A stretch of 36,202 bases of DNA from Rhodobacteraceae bacterium HLUCCA08 (GTDB lineage: Bacteria; Pseudomonadota; Alphaproteobacteria; Rhodobacterales; Rhodobacteraceae), in NCBI GenBank assembly GCA_001314655.1, contig LJSF01000005.1, positions 1-36,202 on the forward strand, given 5' to 3'. Each line of letters opens with the position of its first letter. The stretch's first letter is position 1. The translations under genes and the position numbers were made by a program. Below, in pieces: positions 25,669 through 32,767 of the stretch. Under the pieces are notes generated by a model. It had not been told where the DNA came from. It worked only from the letters and a program-made list of their open reading frames with translations, and made no database searches.

Positions 25669-26301
25669 TCACGCTGCGGGCCAGGCCCGGCGCATCATGT
25701 CGTAGGGGTGTTTCCAGCCGGGCAGGGCCTCGATATTGGCCAGCCAGCGGTCGATATTCGCATGCGCCTCGCGGTCGAAGCCGAAGGGCTCGGGGTAGAA
25801 CAGGTAGGAACAGCAGGACAGGTCGGCATGGGTCACGCCGTCGCCGACGATCCAGTCGCGCCCCGCCAGATGGGCGTCCAGAACCCCCAGCGCCGCGGCC
25901 AGCCGGCCCTCCAGAAACGGCATCGCGCCCTCGGGGCGTTTTTCGGCGGGCAGGAAGTTCAACAGGAAGCGGATCATGCCGGCCTGGGACGACATCTTGT
26001 GATTGTCCCAGAGCACCCAGCGCAGCACCTCGTAGCGGTCGCGCTCGGCGCCGCCCAAAAGCCCGGTCCGGTCGGTGATCCAGTGCAGGATCACGCCCGA
26101 CTGGGTCAGCCTTTCGGTCCCGGTATCCAGCACCGGGCATTCGCCCATCGCGTTGACGTCGCGGCGGAACGCTTCGCCCCGGGCTTCTCCGGCGAAGAAA
26201 TCGACATGGACCGGCTGCCAGTCCAGCCCGGCCAGGGTCAGACCCAGCGCGGCCTTGTAGGAATGGCCGGATTCGCCGAAGCAATGCAGGTGCAGGGTCA
26301 T
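25669..26301 (-). CDS. Glutathione S-transferase family protein
   Basis: A 210-residue protein with an N-terminal thioredoxin-like GST domain (HLHCFGESGHSYKAALGL; ECPVLDTGTERLTQSGVILHWI carries the glutathione-binding SQS-like motif as TQSG) and an all-helical C-terminal domain (GDGVTHADLSC). It would conjugate or bind glutathione, perhaps to detoxify reactive enoyl or aldehyde by-products of fatty-acid oxidation; that role is inferred from its place in the operon. The start MTLHLHC is 19 bases after the preceding stop and has only a weak ribosome site, so coupling to the gene before it is likely. Confidence 0.85.
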   Translation of the reverse strand: MTLHLHCFGESGHSYKAALGLTLAGLDWQPVHVDFFAGEARGEAFRRDVNAMGECPVLDTGTERLTQSGVILHWITDRTGLLGGAERDRYEVLRWVLWDNHKMSSQAGMIRFLLNFLPAEKRPEGAMPFLEGRLAAALGVLDAHLAGRDWIVGDGVTHADLSCCSYLFYPEPFGFDREAHANIDRWLANIEALPGWKHPYDMMRRAWPAA

Positions 26302-26320
26302 GGCCGTGATCCGGTCGATG

Positions 26321-26533
26321 TCATTTCTTGCGCGCCTCCAGTTCCGAATTGAACAGCCGCATCCGGGCGATGAAGTTCTCTTCGTTGATGACCGAGCCCC
26401 AATGTTCGAACAGGAAGGACAGGAATTCGCCTTCGTCCAGGCCCGCGTCATGGGCAAGCTTGCGCAGCCGGCGATAGCCGTCCTCGGTCATGGCGACGGG
26501 AAAGCGGCGGGTCAGGCGAAAGCGTTTGGGCAT
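26321..26533 (-). CDS. Small ribbon-helix-helix-like protein
   Basis: A 70-residue protein. A short basic strand (KRFRLTRRFPVAM) is followed by two helices (EDGYRRLRKLAHDAGL and EGEFLSFLFEHWGSVI), the layout of Arc/MetJ-type ribbon-helix-helix dimers, and a charged C-terminal helix. In that fold the strand residues read the DNA; here they are Arg- and Phe-rich. It could be a regulator of this operon, or simply a small protein of similar shape. GGAG lies 8 bases upstream. It sits between the dehydrogenase and GST genes, after a dispersed hairpin. Confidence 0.65.
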   Translation of the reverse strand: MPKRFRLTRRFPVAMTEDGYRRLRKLAHDAGLDEGEFLSFLFEHWGSVINEENFIARMRLFNSELEARKK

Positions 26534-26550
26534 GAAGGTCTCCGCTGGCG

Positions 26551-26571
26551 GCAGGATGGGGTTTCTCCCCA
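26551..26571. repeat. Diverged copy of the TGGGG/CCCCA hairpin repeat, inside the operon
   Basis: GCAGGATGGGGTTTCTCCCC followed by A (TGGGG 26557-26561, CCCCA 26567-26571, loop TTTCT) matches the repeat at 941-996 with a few changes. It follows the acyl-CoA dehydrogenase stop codon by 6 bases, within the 44-base space before the next gene of the operon, and could reduce transcription or protect the upstream message end. Confidence 0.55.
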
Positions 26572-26577
26572 CCGAGC

Positions 26578-28356
26578 CTAGAAGTTCGCCGCGTCCAGCG
26601 CCATCACCGGTTCGGCCCCGGTCCGGATCCGGGCCAGGTGCATCGCGGTCGCCGGCAATTGGCGGGCCATGTAGTAGCGCCCGGTGGCGATCTTGGCGCG
26701 CAGGAAGGCGTCGTCGCCATCGCCCGCGTCCAGCGCCGCCCGTGCCGCCCGGGCCATCCGCGCCCACATCAGGCCCAGGCAGACATGGCCCATCATGTGC
26801 ATGAAATCATAGGATCCCGACAGCGCGTTGTCCGGCGATTTCATCCCCTCGGCCATGAAATACATGCCCGCCGCCTGCAGGTCCTTGGACGCGGCCTTGA
26901 GCGGGTCGAGGAACTGCGCCTCGTATTCGGCATCGCCCTTGGCCTCGGCGATGAAGCTCTTGACCATCTCGAAGAAGGCCATGACGTGCTTGCCGCCGTC
27001 CTGGGCCAGCTTGCGGCCCACCAGGTCCAGCGCCTGGATGCCGTTGGCGCCTTCGTAGATCTGGGTGATCCGGGCGTCGCGGGCATATTGCGACATGCCC
27101 CATTCCTCGATGTAGCCATGCCCGCCAAAGACCTGCTGCGCGGCGGCGGCGTATTCGAAGCCCTTGTCGGTCAGGAAGCCCTTGATGACCGGGGTCATCA
27201 GCGAAATCAGACCCTCGGCATCGGCGTCGCTGTTCTTGTGCGCCCGGTCGATCAGGGTCGCGCCCCAGAAGGTGAAGGCGCGGGCGCCCTCGACGAAGCT
27301 TTTCTGGTCCATCAGGTTGCGGCGCACATCGGGGTGCACGATGATCGGGTCGGCCGGCCCGTCGGGGTTCTGCGCCCCGGTCACGGCGCGGCCCTGGAGC
27401 CGGTCCCTGGCATAGGCCGCGGCGTTCTGATAGGCGATCTCGGCCTGGGCATAGCCCTGCAGGCCGACGCCCAGCCGGGCCTCGTTCATCATCGTGAACA
27501 TCGCCCGCATGCCCTTGTGTTCCTCGCCCACCAGCCAGCCGGTGGCGCCGTCGTAGTTCATCACGCAGGTGGCGTTGCCGTGGATGCCCATCTTTTCCTC
27601 GATCTTGCCGACCGAGACCGCGTTGCGATCCCCCAGGCTGCCGTCGTCATTGACCAGGAATTTCGGCACCACGAAAAGCGACACGCCCTTGATCCCCGCG
27701 GGCCCGCCGGGGATCCTGGCCAGCACCAGGTGGATGATGTTCTCGGCCAGGTCATGATCGCCCGCCGAGATGAAGATCTTCTGCCCCGTCACCTTGAACG
27801 ACCCGTCGTCCTGCGGTTCGGCCCTGGTCCGCATCAGCCCCAGATCGGTGCCGCAATGCGGTTCCGTCAGGTTCATCGTGCCGGTCCAGTCGCAGGAGGC
27901 GAGCCGCGGCAGGTAGGTCCGCTTCTGCGCGTCGCTGCCATGAAACAGCAGCGCGTTGAAGGCGCCGTGGGTCAGGCCCTGGTACATGTTGAAGGCCATG
28001 TTGGCGCTGACGAAGGGTTCCATCGCCGCGGTGTGCATGATGTAGGGCAGGCCCTGGCCGCCGAATTCCTCGGGGCAGTCCATGGCGGTCCAGCCGCCCT
28101 CCTTCATCGCCGCGAAGGCCGCGTCGAACCCCTCGGGCGTGCGCACCACGCCGTTTTCAAGGCTGCAGCCCTGCCTGTCGCCGACCTCGTTGAGCGGCAG
28201 CAGGACCTCGGTCGCGACCTTGCCGGCCTCGTCCAGCACGGCGGCGGTGAAGTCGCGGTCCAGGTCGCCATAGCCGGGAATGTCCTGGGCGCTCACCTGC
28301 AATACGTCGTGCAGCAGGAACTGCATGTCGGTCACGGGGGCGGTGTAGATCGGCAT
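26578..28356 (-). CDS. Acyl-CoA dehydrogenase, large C-terminally extended type
   Basis: A 592-residue FAD enzyme that makes trans-2-enoyl-CoA, the first oxidation of the cycle. The FAD/substrate motif [13 protein letters not shown] (161-173), [11 protein letters not shown] (193-203) and the catalytic-base region [17 protein letters not shown] (Glu435) are present, and a C-terminal helical domain (from about 460) characterises this roughly 600-residue class. The class also includes DmdC, the methylmercaptopropionyl-CoA dehydrogenase of marine Rhodobacterales; the operon argues for a fatty-acid substrate, but DmdC-like activity cannot be excluded. The start MPIYTAP has AGGGAGA 8 bases upstream and the normal family N terminus. 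Confidence 0.94.
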   Translation of the reverse strand: MPIYTAPVTDMQFLLHDVLQVSAQDIPGYGDLDRDFTAAVLDEAGKVATEVLLPLNEVGDRQGCSLENGVVRTPEGFDAAFAAMKEGGWTAMDCPEEFGGQGLPYIMHTAAMEPFVSANMAFNMYQGLTHGAFNALLFHGSDAQKRTYLPRLASCDWTGTMNLTEPHCGTDLGLMRTRAEPQDDGSFKVTGQKIFISAGDHDLAENIIHLVLARIPGGPAGIKGVSLFVVPKFLVNDDGSLGDRNAVSVGKIEEKMGIHGNATCVMNYDGATGWLVGEEHKGMRAMFTMMNEARLGVGLQGYAQAEIAYQNAAAYARDRLQGRAVTGAQNPDGPADPIIVHPDVRRNLMDQKSFVEGARAFTFWGATLIDRAHKNSDADAEGLISLMTPVIKGFLTDKGFEYAAAAQQVFGGHGYIEEWGMSQYARDARITQIYEGANGIQALDLVGRKLAQDGGKHVMAFFEMVKSFIAEAKGDAEYEAQFLDPLKAASKDLQAAGMYFMAEGMKSPDNALSGSYDFMHMMGHVCLGLMWARMARAARAALDAGDGDDAFLRAKIATGRYYMARQLPATAMHLARIRTGAEPVMALDAANF

Positions 28357-28397
28357 CTGGTCGGTCTCCCTTGGGGTCAGGTCGCGGCGTCGGCCGC

Positions 28398-28811
28398 TCA
28401 GCTCGCTCGTTTGGTGGGCTCCAGCTCGGCCAGGCGGGTTTCGGCCCAGGCCATCTGCTCTTTCAGCTCGCCGATCGCATCGTCCAGTTCGGCGCGCTTT
28501 TCCTCCATCTGCGCCAGGTGCGCCTGGGCCAGGGTCAGGCCTTCGCGCAGCTGGGTGAACTGGCTGTCGCCCATGTGGTAGAGGTCCAGCAGCTGGCGGA
28601 TCTCTTCCAGGCTGAAGCCGAAGCGCTTGCCGCGCAGGATCAGCTTCAGCCGCGCCCGGTCGCGCCGGGTGAAAAGCCGCTTCTGGCCCTCGCGGATCGG
28701 GAACAGCAGTTCCTTGGCCTCGTAGAACCGCAGGGTGCGGGGGGTCACCGCGAAGGTGTCGCACATTTCGCGGATCGTCATCAGGCTTTCTTTCATCACG
28801 TCTTCGTTCAT
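28398..28811 (-). CDS. MerR-family regulator, probable controller of the beta-oxidation operon
   Basis: A 137-residue regulator. An N-terminal winged helix ([21 protein letters not shown], then [32 protein letters not shown]) is followed by a long coiled coil (about 85-130) that would make the dimer. No metal-binding cysteine loop follows, so a small-molecule or acyl-CoA signal is more likely. MerR regulators of the LiuR kind control fatty-acid and branched-chain degradation in many Proteobacteria. It starts the operon, 41 bases ahead of the dehydrogenase gene. CGAGG is its ribosome site. A palindromic array lies 70-140 bases upstream. Confidence 0.92.
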   Translation of the reverse strand: MNEDVMKESLMTIREMCDTFAVTPRTLRFYEAKELLFPIREGQKRLFTRRDRARLKLILRGKRFGFSLEEIRQLLDLYHMGDSQFTQLREGLTLAQAHLAQMEEKRAELDDAIGELKEQMAWAETRLAELEPTKRAS

Positions 28812-28865
28812 TGCATCGCCTCGGGTTGCCTTGGTGCGGCCCTGATCTGGTCGAGCAAGGCCAAG

Positions 28866-28894
28866 CCTACAAGCAAAGCTGACGCGAGGGTAAA
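28866..28894 (-). promoter_or_regulatory. Candidate promoter of the MerR/beta-oxidation operon
   Basis: On the minus strand TTTACC (28894-28889) and TGTAGG (28871-28866) are separated by 17 bases and would start transcription about 48 bases before the MerR start codon. The match to the consensus is partial. The candidate is supported mainly by its position beside the operator-like array. Confidence 0.3.
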
Positions 28895-28952
28895 CGTGAC
28901 GCTGCGTCGGAATCCGGCTGACGAAAGGTCAGCAAAGGTGACGCAGGGTCAC
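28880..28952. promoter_or_regulatory. Operator-like array of four TGACG sites
   Basis: TGACG occurs at 28880, 28897, 28919 and 28939, spaced 17, 22 and 20 bases, about two helical turns each. Two sites are perfect dyads: GCTGAC-GAAAG-GTCAGC (28917-28933) and GTGAC-GCAGG-GTCAC (28938-28952). The array lies just upstream of the MerR gene and overlaps the candidate -35. Binding by the neighbouring MerR protein is the natural guess. Confidence 0.5.
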
Positions 28953-28967
28953 ACGAAATTTTCCAAC

Positions 28968-28992
28968 GGGGAGAACCCGGGCCGTTTTCCCC
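28968..28992 (-). terminator. Weak terminator-like hairpin after the small exported protein gene
   Basis: A 9-bp dyad with one imperfect pair (28968-28976 with 28984-28992) and a 7-base loop lies 43 bases after the stop codon at 29036. The T-rich stretch beyond it is weak and not adjacent to the stem. A near-palindrome CTCGAAGCGCTTTGAG lies next to it (28993-29008). Confidence 0.25.
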
Positions 28993-29035
28993 CTCGAAGC
29001 GCTTTGAGCAGCCCGATCCGACGCGGGGGCGGCGA

Positions 29036-29518
29036 TCACGGGTAGCGGATCAGCGCCCGGCCTCCGCCCGGCAGGTCGATGATCCAGCCATCCGGTCCGG
29101 CGGTGATTCCCGTGTGCCAGACCACGTGGCTGGCGGTGCGGGGCAGGTCCTGCGGCGCCGCGTGAAGCAGGCCCAGCGGCAGCGGTTGGACGACCGGCGG
29201 CGGGCCGATCCCGTGGATCGTGCCGACCACCAGGTCGGGATCGGTGCTGGCGGCCAGCTGCGCGCCGGGGGTCAGCAGGACTGCCCGGCCATCGACCGAG
29301 GGATAGATGAAATCCGACCAGGCGGGGACGGTCCAGACCGTGCCGTCGGCGGCGGTGATCGTCGTCGTAAGGGTCGCGGCATCGGCGGCCACCGTGACCG
29401 TCCCGGCGGTGCGAATGTAATCGTAGGGCGGGCGCAAGGGCGTGTCGGCCACCGCCACCCCGGCGGCCAGCGCGGCCGCGCAGGCCAGGCCGCTAACCCA
29501 TGTCGGCGGCCGTGGCAT
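29036..29518 (-). CDS. Small exported protein of unknown function
   Basis: A 160-residue protein with a signal peptide (MPRPPTWVSGLACAAALAAGVAVA, cleavage near ADTP), hence periplasmic. The mature part is rich in Thr, Val, Gly and Pro and looks all-beta (TVTVAADAATLTTTITAADG repeated alternation). I do not recognise it. Its start lies inside the 3' end of the upstream MerR gene (26-base overlap) with AGGAC at a usable distance, so the two are probably co-transcribed and coupled. Confidence 0.65.
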   Translation of the reverse strand: MPRPPTWVSGLACAAALAAGVAVADTPLRPPYDYIRTAGTVTVAADAATLTTTITAADGTVWTVPAWSDFIYPSVDGRAVLLTPGAQLAASTDPDLVVGTIHGIGPPPVVQPLPLGLLHAAPQDLPRTASHVVWHTGITAGPDGWIIDLPGGGRALIRYP

Positions 29519-29861
29519 CGCGCAAGTCCTTCAATTCGGCGATCGCCGCCTCGATCTGGTCCTTCTGGTCGGTCAGCACCGCCAATTGCCGGTCGGCCAT
29601 CTCGATCAGCGCCTGCATCTGCGCCTCGGTGCCCTTTTCCTCGTAGATCTCCAGCCATTGCCGGATCTCTTCCAGGCTGAAGCCGTATTTTCGGCCACGC
29701 AGGATCAGCGTCATCCGCGCCACCTCGCGCGGGCCATAGAACCGTGCGCGGCCTTCGCGGTCGGGGGCCAGCAGCTCGATATATTCGTAATAGCGCAAGG
29801 TGCGCGGGGTGACGTCGAACCTTTCGCACATCTGCTTGAAGCTGAGCCGGTCGTCGGTCAT
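29493..29861 (-). CDS. Second MerR-family regulator
   Basis: A 122-residue regulator similar to the one at 28398-28811: [46 protein letters not shown] and a C-terminal coiled coil (about 80-117). The identical core ([22 protein letters not shown]) shows the two belong to one subfamily, perhaps from a duplication. The start MTDDRLSF has AAGGGAG 8 bases upstream. It is divergent from a thioesterase gene (114 bases between starts) and followed by a small exported protein. Its effector is unknown. Confidence 0.92.
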   Translation of the reverse strand: MTDDRLSFKQMCERFDVTPRTLRYYEYIELLAPDREGRARFYGPREVARMTLILRGRKYGFSLEEIRQWLEIYEEKGTEAQMQALIEMADRQLAVLTDQKDQIEAAIAELKDLRDATAADMG

Positions 29862-29918
29862 CTGGCGCTCCCTTTCGCTGCGCCAACCGTAGTGCCCGGC
29901 CGGGATGCGGGCAACAGG

Positions 29919-29946
29919 GATCGGGCCTTGCCCTTTGCGCCCGATC
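29919..29946. promoter_or_regulatory. Dyad in the MerR/thioesterase divergent spacer
   Basis: GATCGGGC (29919-29926) and GCCCGATC (29939-29946) form a perfect 8-bp inverted repeat 12 bases apart. It lies in the divergent region between the second MerR gene and the PaaI-type thioesterase, where a MerR-type operator would be expected between -35 and -10 elements. GC-rich dyads are common here, so it may be chance. Confidence 0.35.
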
Positions 29947-29975
29947 CGGGCCATCACGTGGCGATGGAGGATCCG

Positions 29976-30407
29976 ATGGCGGATAGCGAACAGGACAAGC
30001 GCGACCGGCTGGCGCGGCAATTCATCGAGGCGCTGCCCTTCGCCCGCGCGCTGGGGCTGGAACTGACCCGCATCGGCGAGGGCGAGGCCGAGATCACGCT
30101 GCCCTGGCGCGACGACCTGGTGGGCGACCCGGAGGCCGGGGTGATCCATGGCGGCGCGGTGTCGGCGCTGATGGATACCTGCGGCGGCGCCGCGGTGATG
30201 AGCCATGCGGATGTGCCCGCCGGGACCGCCACGCTGGACCTGCGGCTGGACTACATGCGCCCGGCGACACCCGGCCAGGCGCTGCGGGCGGTGGCGCATT
30301 GTTACCACGTGACCCGCAGCGTCGCCTTCATGCGGGCCGAGGCCTTCGACGACGACGCATCCCGCCCGGTGGCCGCCGCCACCGGCGCCTTCACGGTGGA
30401 GCGCTGA
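29976..30407 (+). CDS. PaaI-type hotdog thioesterase
   Basis: A 143-residue single hotdog-fold protein. The signature GVIHGGAVSALMDTCGGAA, with the catalytic-type Asp on the central helix, and TLDLRLDYMRPATPG fit the PaaI/YbgC-like acyl-CoA thioesterases, which hydrolyse aromatic or fatty acyl-CoA and release CoA. The start at 29976 is preferred over an ATG 12 bases upstream because GGAGGA lies just ahead of it. With the next gene it forms a thioesterase pair; both may act on products of the nearby beta-oxidation pathway. Confidence 0.9.
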   Translation: MADSEQDKRDRLARQFIEALPFARALGLELTRIGEGEAEITLPWRDDLVGDPEAGVIHGGAVSALMDTCGGAAVMSHADVPAGTATLDLRLDYMRPATPGQALRAVAHCYHVTRSVAFMRAEAFDDDASRPVAAATGAFTVER

Positions 30408-30408
30408 G

Positions 30409-30495
30409 ATGCCCCGGTTTCTTCGGGTCGGACTCACCCCGGGGGGCGCGCCGGGCCGGCCGCTCGCCCCGGGCTGTGCGGAGCGGGGCCGATGA
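30409..30495 (+). CDS. Possible 28-residue coupling peptide between two thioesterase genes
   Basis: An ATG one base after the preceding stop codon opens a 28-codon frame (MPRFLRVGLTPGG at the start) that ends in an ATGA overlap with the next gene, filling the gap exactly. Such a frame could carry ribosomes across the spacer. The peptide has no recognisable feature, no ribosome site of its own and unremarkable composition, so it may be chance. Confidence 0.25.
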   Translation: MPRFLRVGLTPGGAPGRPLAPGCAERGR

Positions 30496-30992
30496 AGCGC
30501 CCCGAACCGGTCCAGGTGATCAAGCAGCGCCGCGACGCCGCGCTGACCTCGCTGACCGAAGGCGTGCCCTTCGTGCGCTTCATGGGCATCCGCTTCGACC
30601 GGCGCGGGGATGAGTTGACCGCGATCCTGCCCTATGACGATGCGCTGATCGGCAACCCGATGCTGCCGGCCCTGCATGGCGGGGCCACGGCGGCCTTTCT
30701 GGAAACCGCGGCGATCGTCGAACTGGCCTGGGCGATGCTGTGGGAGGATATCGAGCGCGCCGCGGGGCCGGAATTCAGCCTTGGCGATACCCGCCCGCGG
30801 CTGCCCAAGACGATCGATTTCACCGTCGATTACCTGCGCGCCGGCCTGCCCCGCGACGCCTATGCGCGGGCCCGGGTCAACCGTTCGGGCCGGCGCTATG
30901 CCAGCGTCCACGTGGAGGCCTGGCAGGACAATCGCGACCGGTTGTTCGCGCAAGGCACGGGGCATTTCCTGATGCCGGCGCGCGATGGCTGA
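30492..30992 (+). CDS. Second PaaI-family hotdog protein
   Basis: A 166-residue hotdog-fold protein. LHGGATAAFLETAAIVELAW is the core helix, with Glu where the first thioesterase has Asp, and PKTIDFTVDYLRAGLPRDAYARARV is the following strand pair. It has an insertion around residues 85-100 (EDIERAAGPEFSLGDTRP) that is absent from its neighbour. It is probably a thioesterase of different specificity, perhaps acting together with the first. GGAGCGG precedes the ATG. It overlaps the MATE gene by 8 bases, so the three genes form an operon. Confidence 0.88.
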   Translation: MKRPEPVQVIKQRRDAALTSLTEGVPFVRFMGIRFDRRGDELTAILPYDDALIGNPMLPALHGGATAAFLETAAIVELAWAMLWEDIERAAGPEFSLGDTRPRLPKTIDFTVDYLRAGLPRDAYARARVNRSGRRYASVHVEAWQDNRDRLFAQGTGHFLMPARDG

Positions 30993-32322
30993 GACCCTCA
31001 CCCACCGCCGCGTCCTGACGGTCGCGGTGCCGATCGTGCTGTCGAACGCGACGGTGCCGATCCTGGGGCTCGTCGATACCGGCGTGGTCGGGCAGCTGGG
31101 CGAGGCCGCCCCGATCGGCGCGGTCGGGATCGGGGCGGCGATCCTGACCTCGTTCTACTGGGTGTTCAGTTTCCTGCGGATGGGCACGACGGGGTTCGTG
31201 GCCCAGGCGCTGGGCGCCGGCGACCGTGACGAAAGCGCGGCGATCCTGACCCGGGCGCTGCTGATCGCCGCCGCCGCCGGCGCGACGATCATCGCCTTGC
31301 AGGGGGTGCTGTTCGCGCTGGCCTTCCGGCTGTCGCCGGCCAGCGCCGAGGTCGAGGCGCTGGCCCGCGATTACCTGGCGATCCGGGTCTGGTCGGCGCC
31401 GGCTCTGATCTCGGTCTATGTCACCACGGGCTGGCTGATCGCGGCCCAGCGGACCCGGGCGGTGCTGGTGATCCAGCTGGCGATGAACGGGCTGAACATC
31501 GGGCTCGACCTGTGGTTCGTGCTGGGCCTGGGCTGGGGCGTGCAGGGCGTCGCCATCGCCACCCTGATCGCAGAATGGAGCGGCGCGGTGCTGGCGCTGT
31601 GGCTGTGCCGCGACGCCTTCGCCAGCCCGGCCTGGCGGGACCGGGCCCGGGTGCTGGACCCGGTGCGGCTGGCGCATTTCGCCCGGGTCAACCGGGACAT
31701 CCTGCTGCGCTCCCTGATGCTGCTGACGATCACGGTGAGTTTCCTGTTCTTCAGCGCCGGGTTCGGCGACGTGCAGCTGGCGGCGAACCAGATCCTGCTG
31801 CAATTCCTGATGATCACAGCCTATGCGCTGGACGGTTTCGCCTTTGCCGCCGAGGCGCTGGTCGGCGGCGCCGTGGGGGCGCGGGCGCGCGGGGCGCTGC
31901 GGCGGGCGGCGCTGCTCAGCGCGATCTGGGGGCTGGGCAGCGGGGTCGTGCTGGCGCTGGTCTTTGCCCTGTTCGGCGGGCCGATCATCGAGATCATGAC
32001 CACGGCGCCCGAGGTGCGCACGGCGGCGCGCGCCTTCCTGGTCTTCATGGTGCTGGCGCCGGTGCTGGGGGCGGGGGCCTGGATCCTGGACGGGATCTTC
32101 ATCGGCGCCACCCGCACCGCGGACATGCGCAACATGATGGCGGTGTCGGCGATGATCTATTTCGCCGCCGCGCTGCCGCTGATGGCCGCCTTCGGCAATC
32201 ACGGGCTGTGGGCGGCGCTGCTGATCGCCTTCGTCGCCCGCGGCGTGACGCTGGCCCTGCGCTACCCGGCGCTGGAGCGGCAGGCCGAGGTGGCGACCGG
32301 GACCGACCCGTCCCGGGCCTGA
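30985..32322 (+). CDS. MATE-family efflux transporter (DinF-like)
   Basis: A 445-residue inner-membrane protein with twelve predicted helices in two similar halves (VLTVAVPIVLSNATVPILGLVDT at the start; a corresponding half from about residue 232, ARVNRDILLRSLMLLTITVS). MATE proteins export drugs, toxins or metabolites against Na+ or H+; the sequence resembles the DinF branch. Substrate unknown. It begins inside the preceding hotdog gene. The last codons and the stop lie in a palindromic repeat (32310-32330), so the C-terminal residues may not be conserved. Confidence 0.92.
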   Translation: MAETLTHRRVLTVAVPIVLSNATVPILGLVDTGVVGQLGEAAPIGAVGIGAAILTSFYWVFSFLRMGTTGFVAQALGAGDRDESAAILTRALLIAAAAGATIIALQGVLFALAFRLSPASAEVEALARDYLAIRVWSAPALISVYVTTGWLIAAQRTRAVLVIQLAMNGLNIGLDLWFVLGLGWGVQGVAIATLIAEWSGAVLALWLCRDAFASPAWRDRARVLDPVRLAHFARVNRDILLRSLMLLTITVSFLFFSAGFGDVQLAANQILLQFLMITAYALDGFAFAAEALVGGAVGARARGALRRAALLSAIWGLGSGVVLALVFALFGGPIIEIMTTAPEVRTAARAFLVFMVLAPVLGAGAWILDGIFIGATRTADMRNMMAVSAMIYFAAALPLMAAFGNHGLWAALLIAFVARGVTLALRYPALERQAEVATGTDPSRA

Positions 32323-32364
32323 CCCGGGACCTCACCGGCAGAGGCCCCGGGTCAAGCCCGGGGC
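32310..32364. repeat. Paired palindromic units (BIME-like) at the MATE 3' end
   Basis: Two perfect 8-bp hairpins, GTCCCGGG-CCTGA-CCCGGGAC (32310-32330) and GCCCCGGG-TCAAG-CCCGGGGC (32344-32364), are separated by 13 bases. They also face each other as a larger inverted repeat with one mismatch (ACCCGGGACCTC against GAGGCCCCGGGT). The MATE stop codon (32320-32322) is in the first loop. No T-run follows. The element lies between convergent genes and may end transcription on both sides. Confidence 0.75.
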
Positions 32365-32431
32365 GCGTTGCGCCCGCAGGCACCCGGACATGCGGGAGCA
32401 AGGACGCGACAACCCGGCGACCGGTCGCGGC

Positions 32432-32767
32432 TCAGACCAGGTCCAGCACCGCTTCGGGCGGCCGTCCGATCACCGCGCGCTCCGCCCGTTCCAGCACCGG
32501 CCGTTCCAGCAGGATCGGATGGGCCGCGATCGCGTCCAGCAGGGCGTCGTCATCGGCCTGGGCCAGGCCCAGATCCCTGAACATCGCCTCGCCGGTGCGC
32601 AGCATCGCGATGACCGGCAGGCCCAGCTTGTCGCGCAGGATCTCGAGCTCGTCCTTGAGCGGCGGCTGTTTCAGATAGAGCCGCACCGCCGGATCATGCC
32701 CGGCCTGCTGCAGCAGCGCCAGCGCGGCGCGCGATTTCGAACAGCGCGGATTGTGCCACAGGATCAT
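32432..32767 (-). CDS. arsC: ArsC-family reductase (arsenate reductase-like)
   Basis: A 111-residue thioredoxin-fold protein with NPRCSKSR at residues 6-13 (Cys9 is the arsenate-reducing thiol in ArsC) and the C-terminal [21 protein letters not shown], where an Arg contacts the oxyanion. The length is that of glutathione/glutaredoxin-dependent ArsC. There are no arsenic genes around it, so a housekeeping role or a YffB-like role is possible. Its ATG overlaps the pyrD stop (ATGA on the minus strand), so it is translated with pyrD. Confidence 0.85.
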   Translation of the reverse strand: MILWHNPRCSKSRAALALLQQAGHDPAVRLYLKQPPLKDELEILRDKLGLPVIAMLRTGEAMFRDLGLAQADDDALLDAIAAHPILLERPVLERAERAVIGRPPEAVLDLV

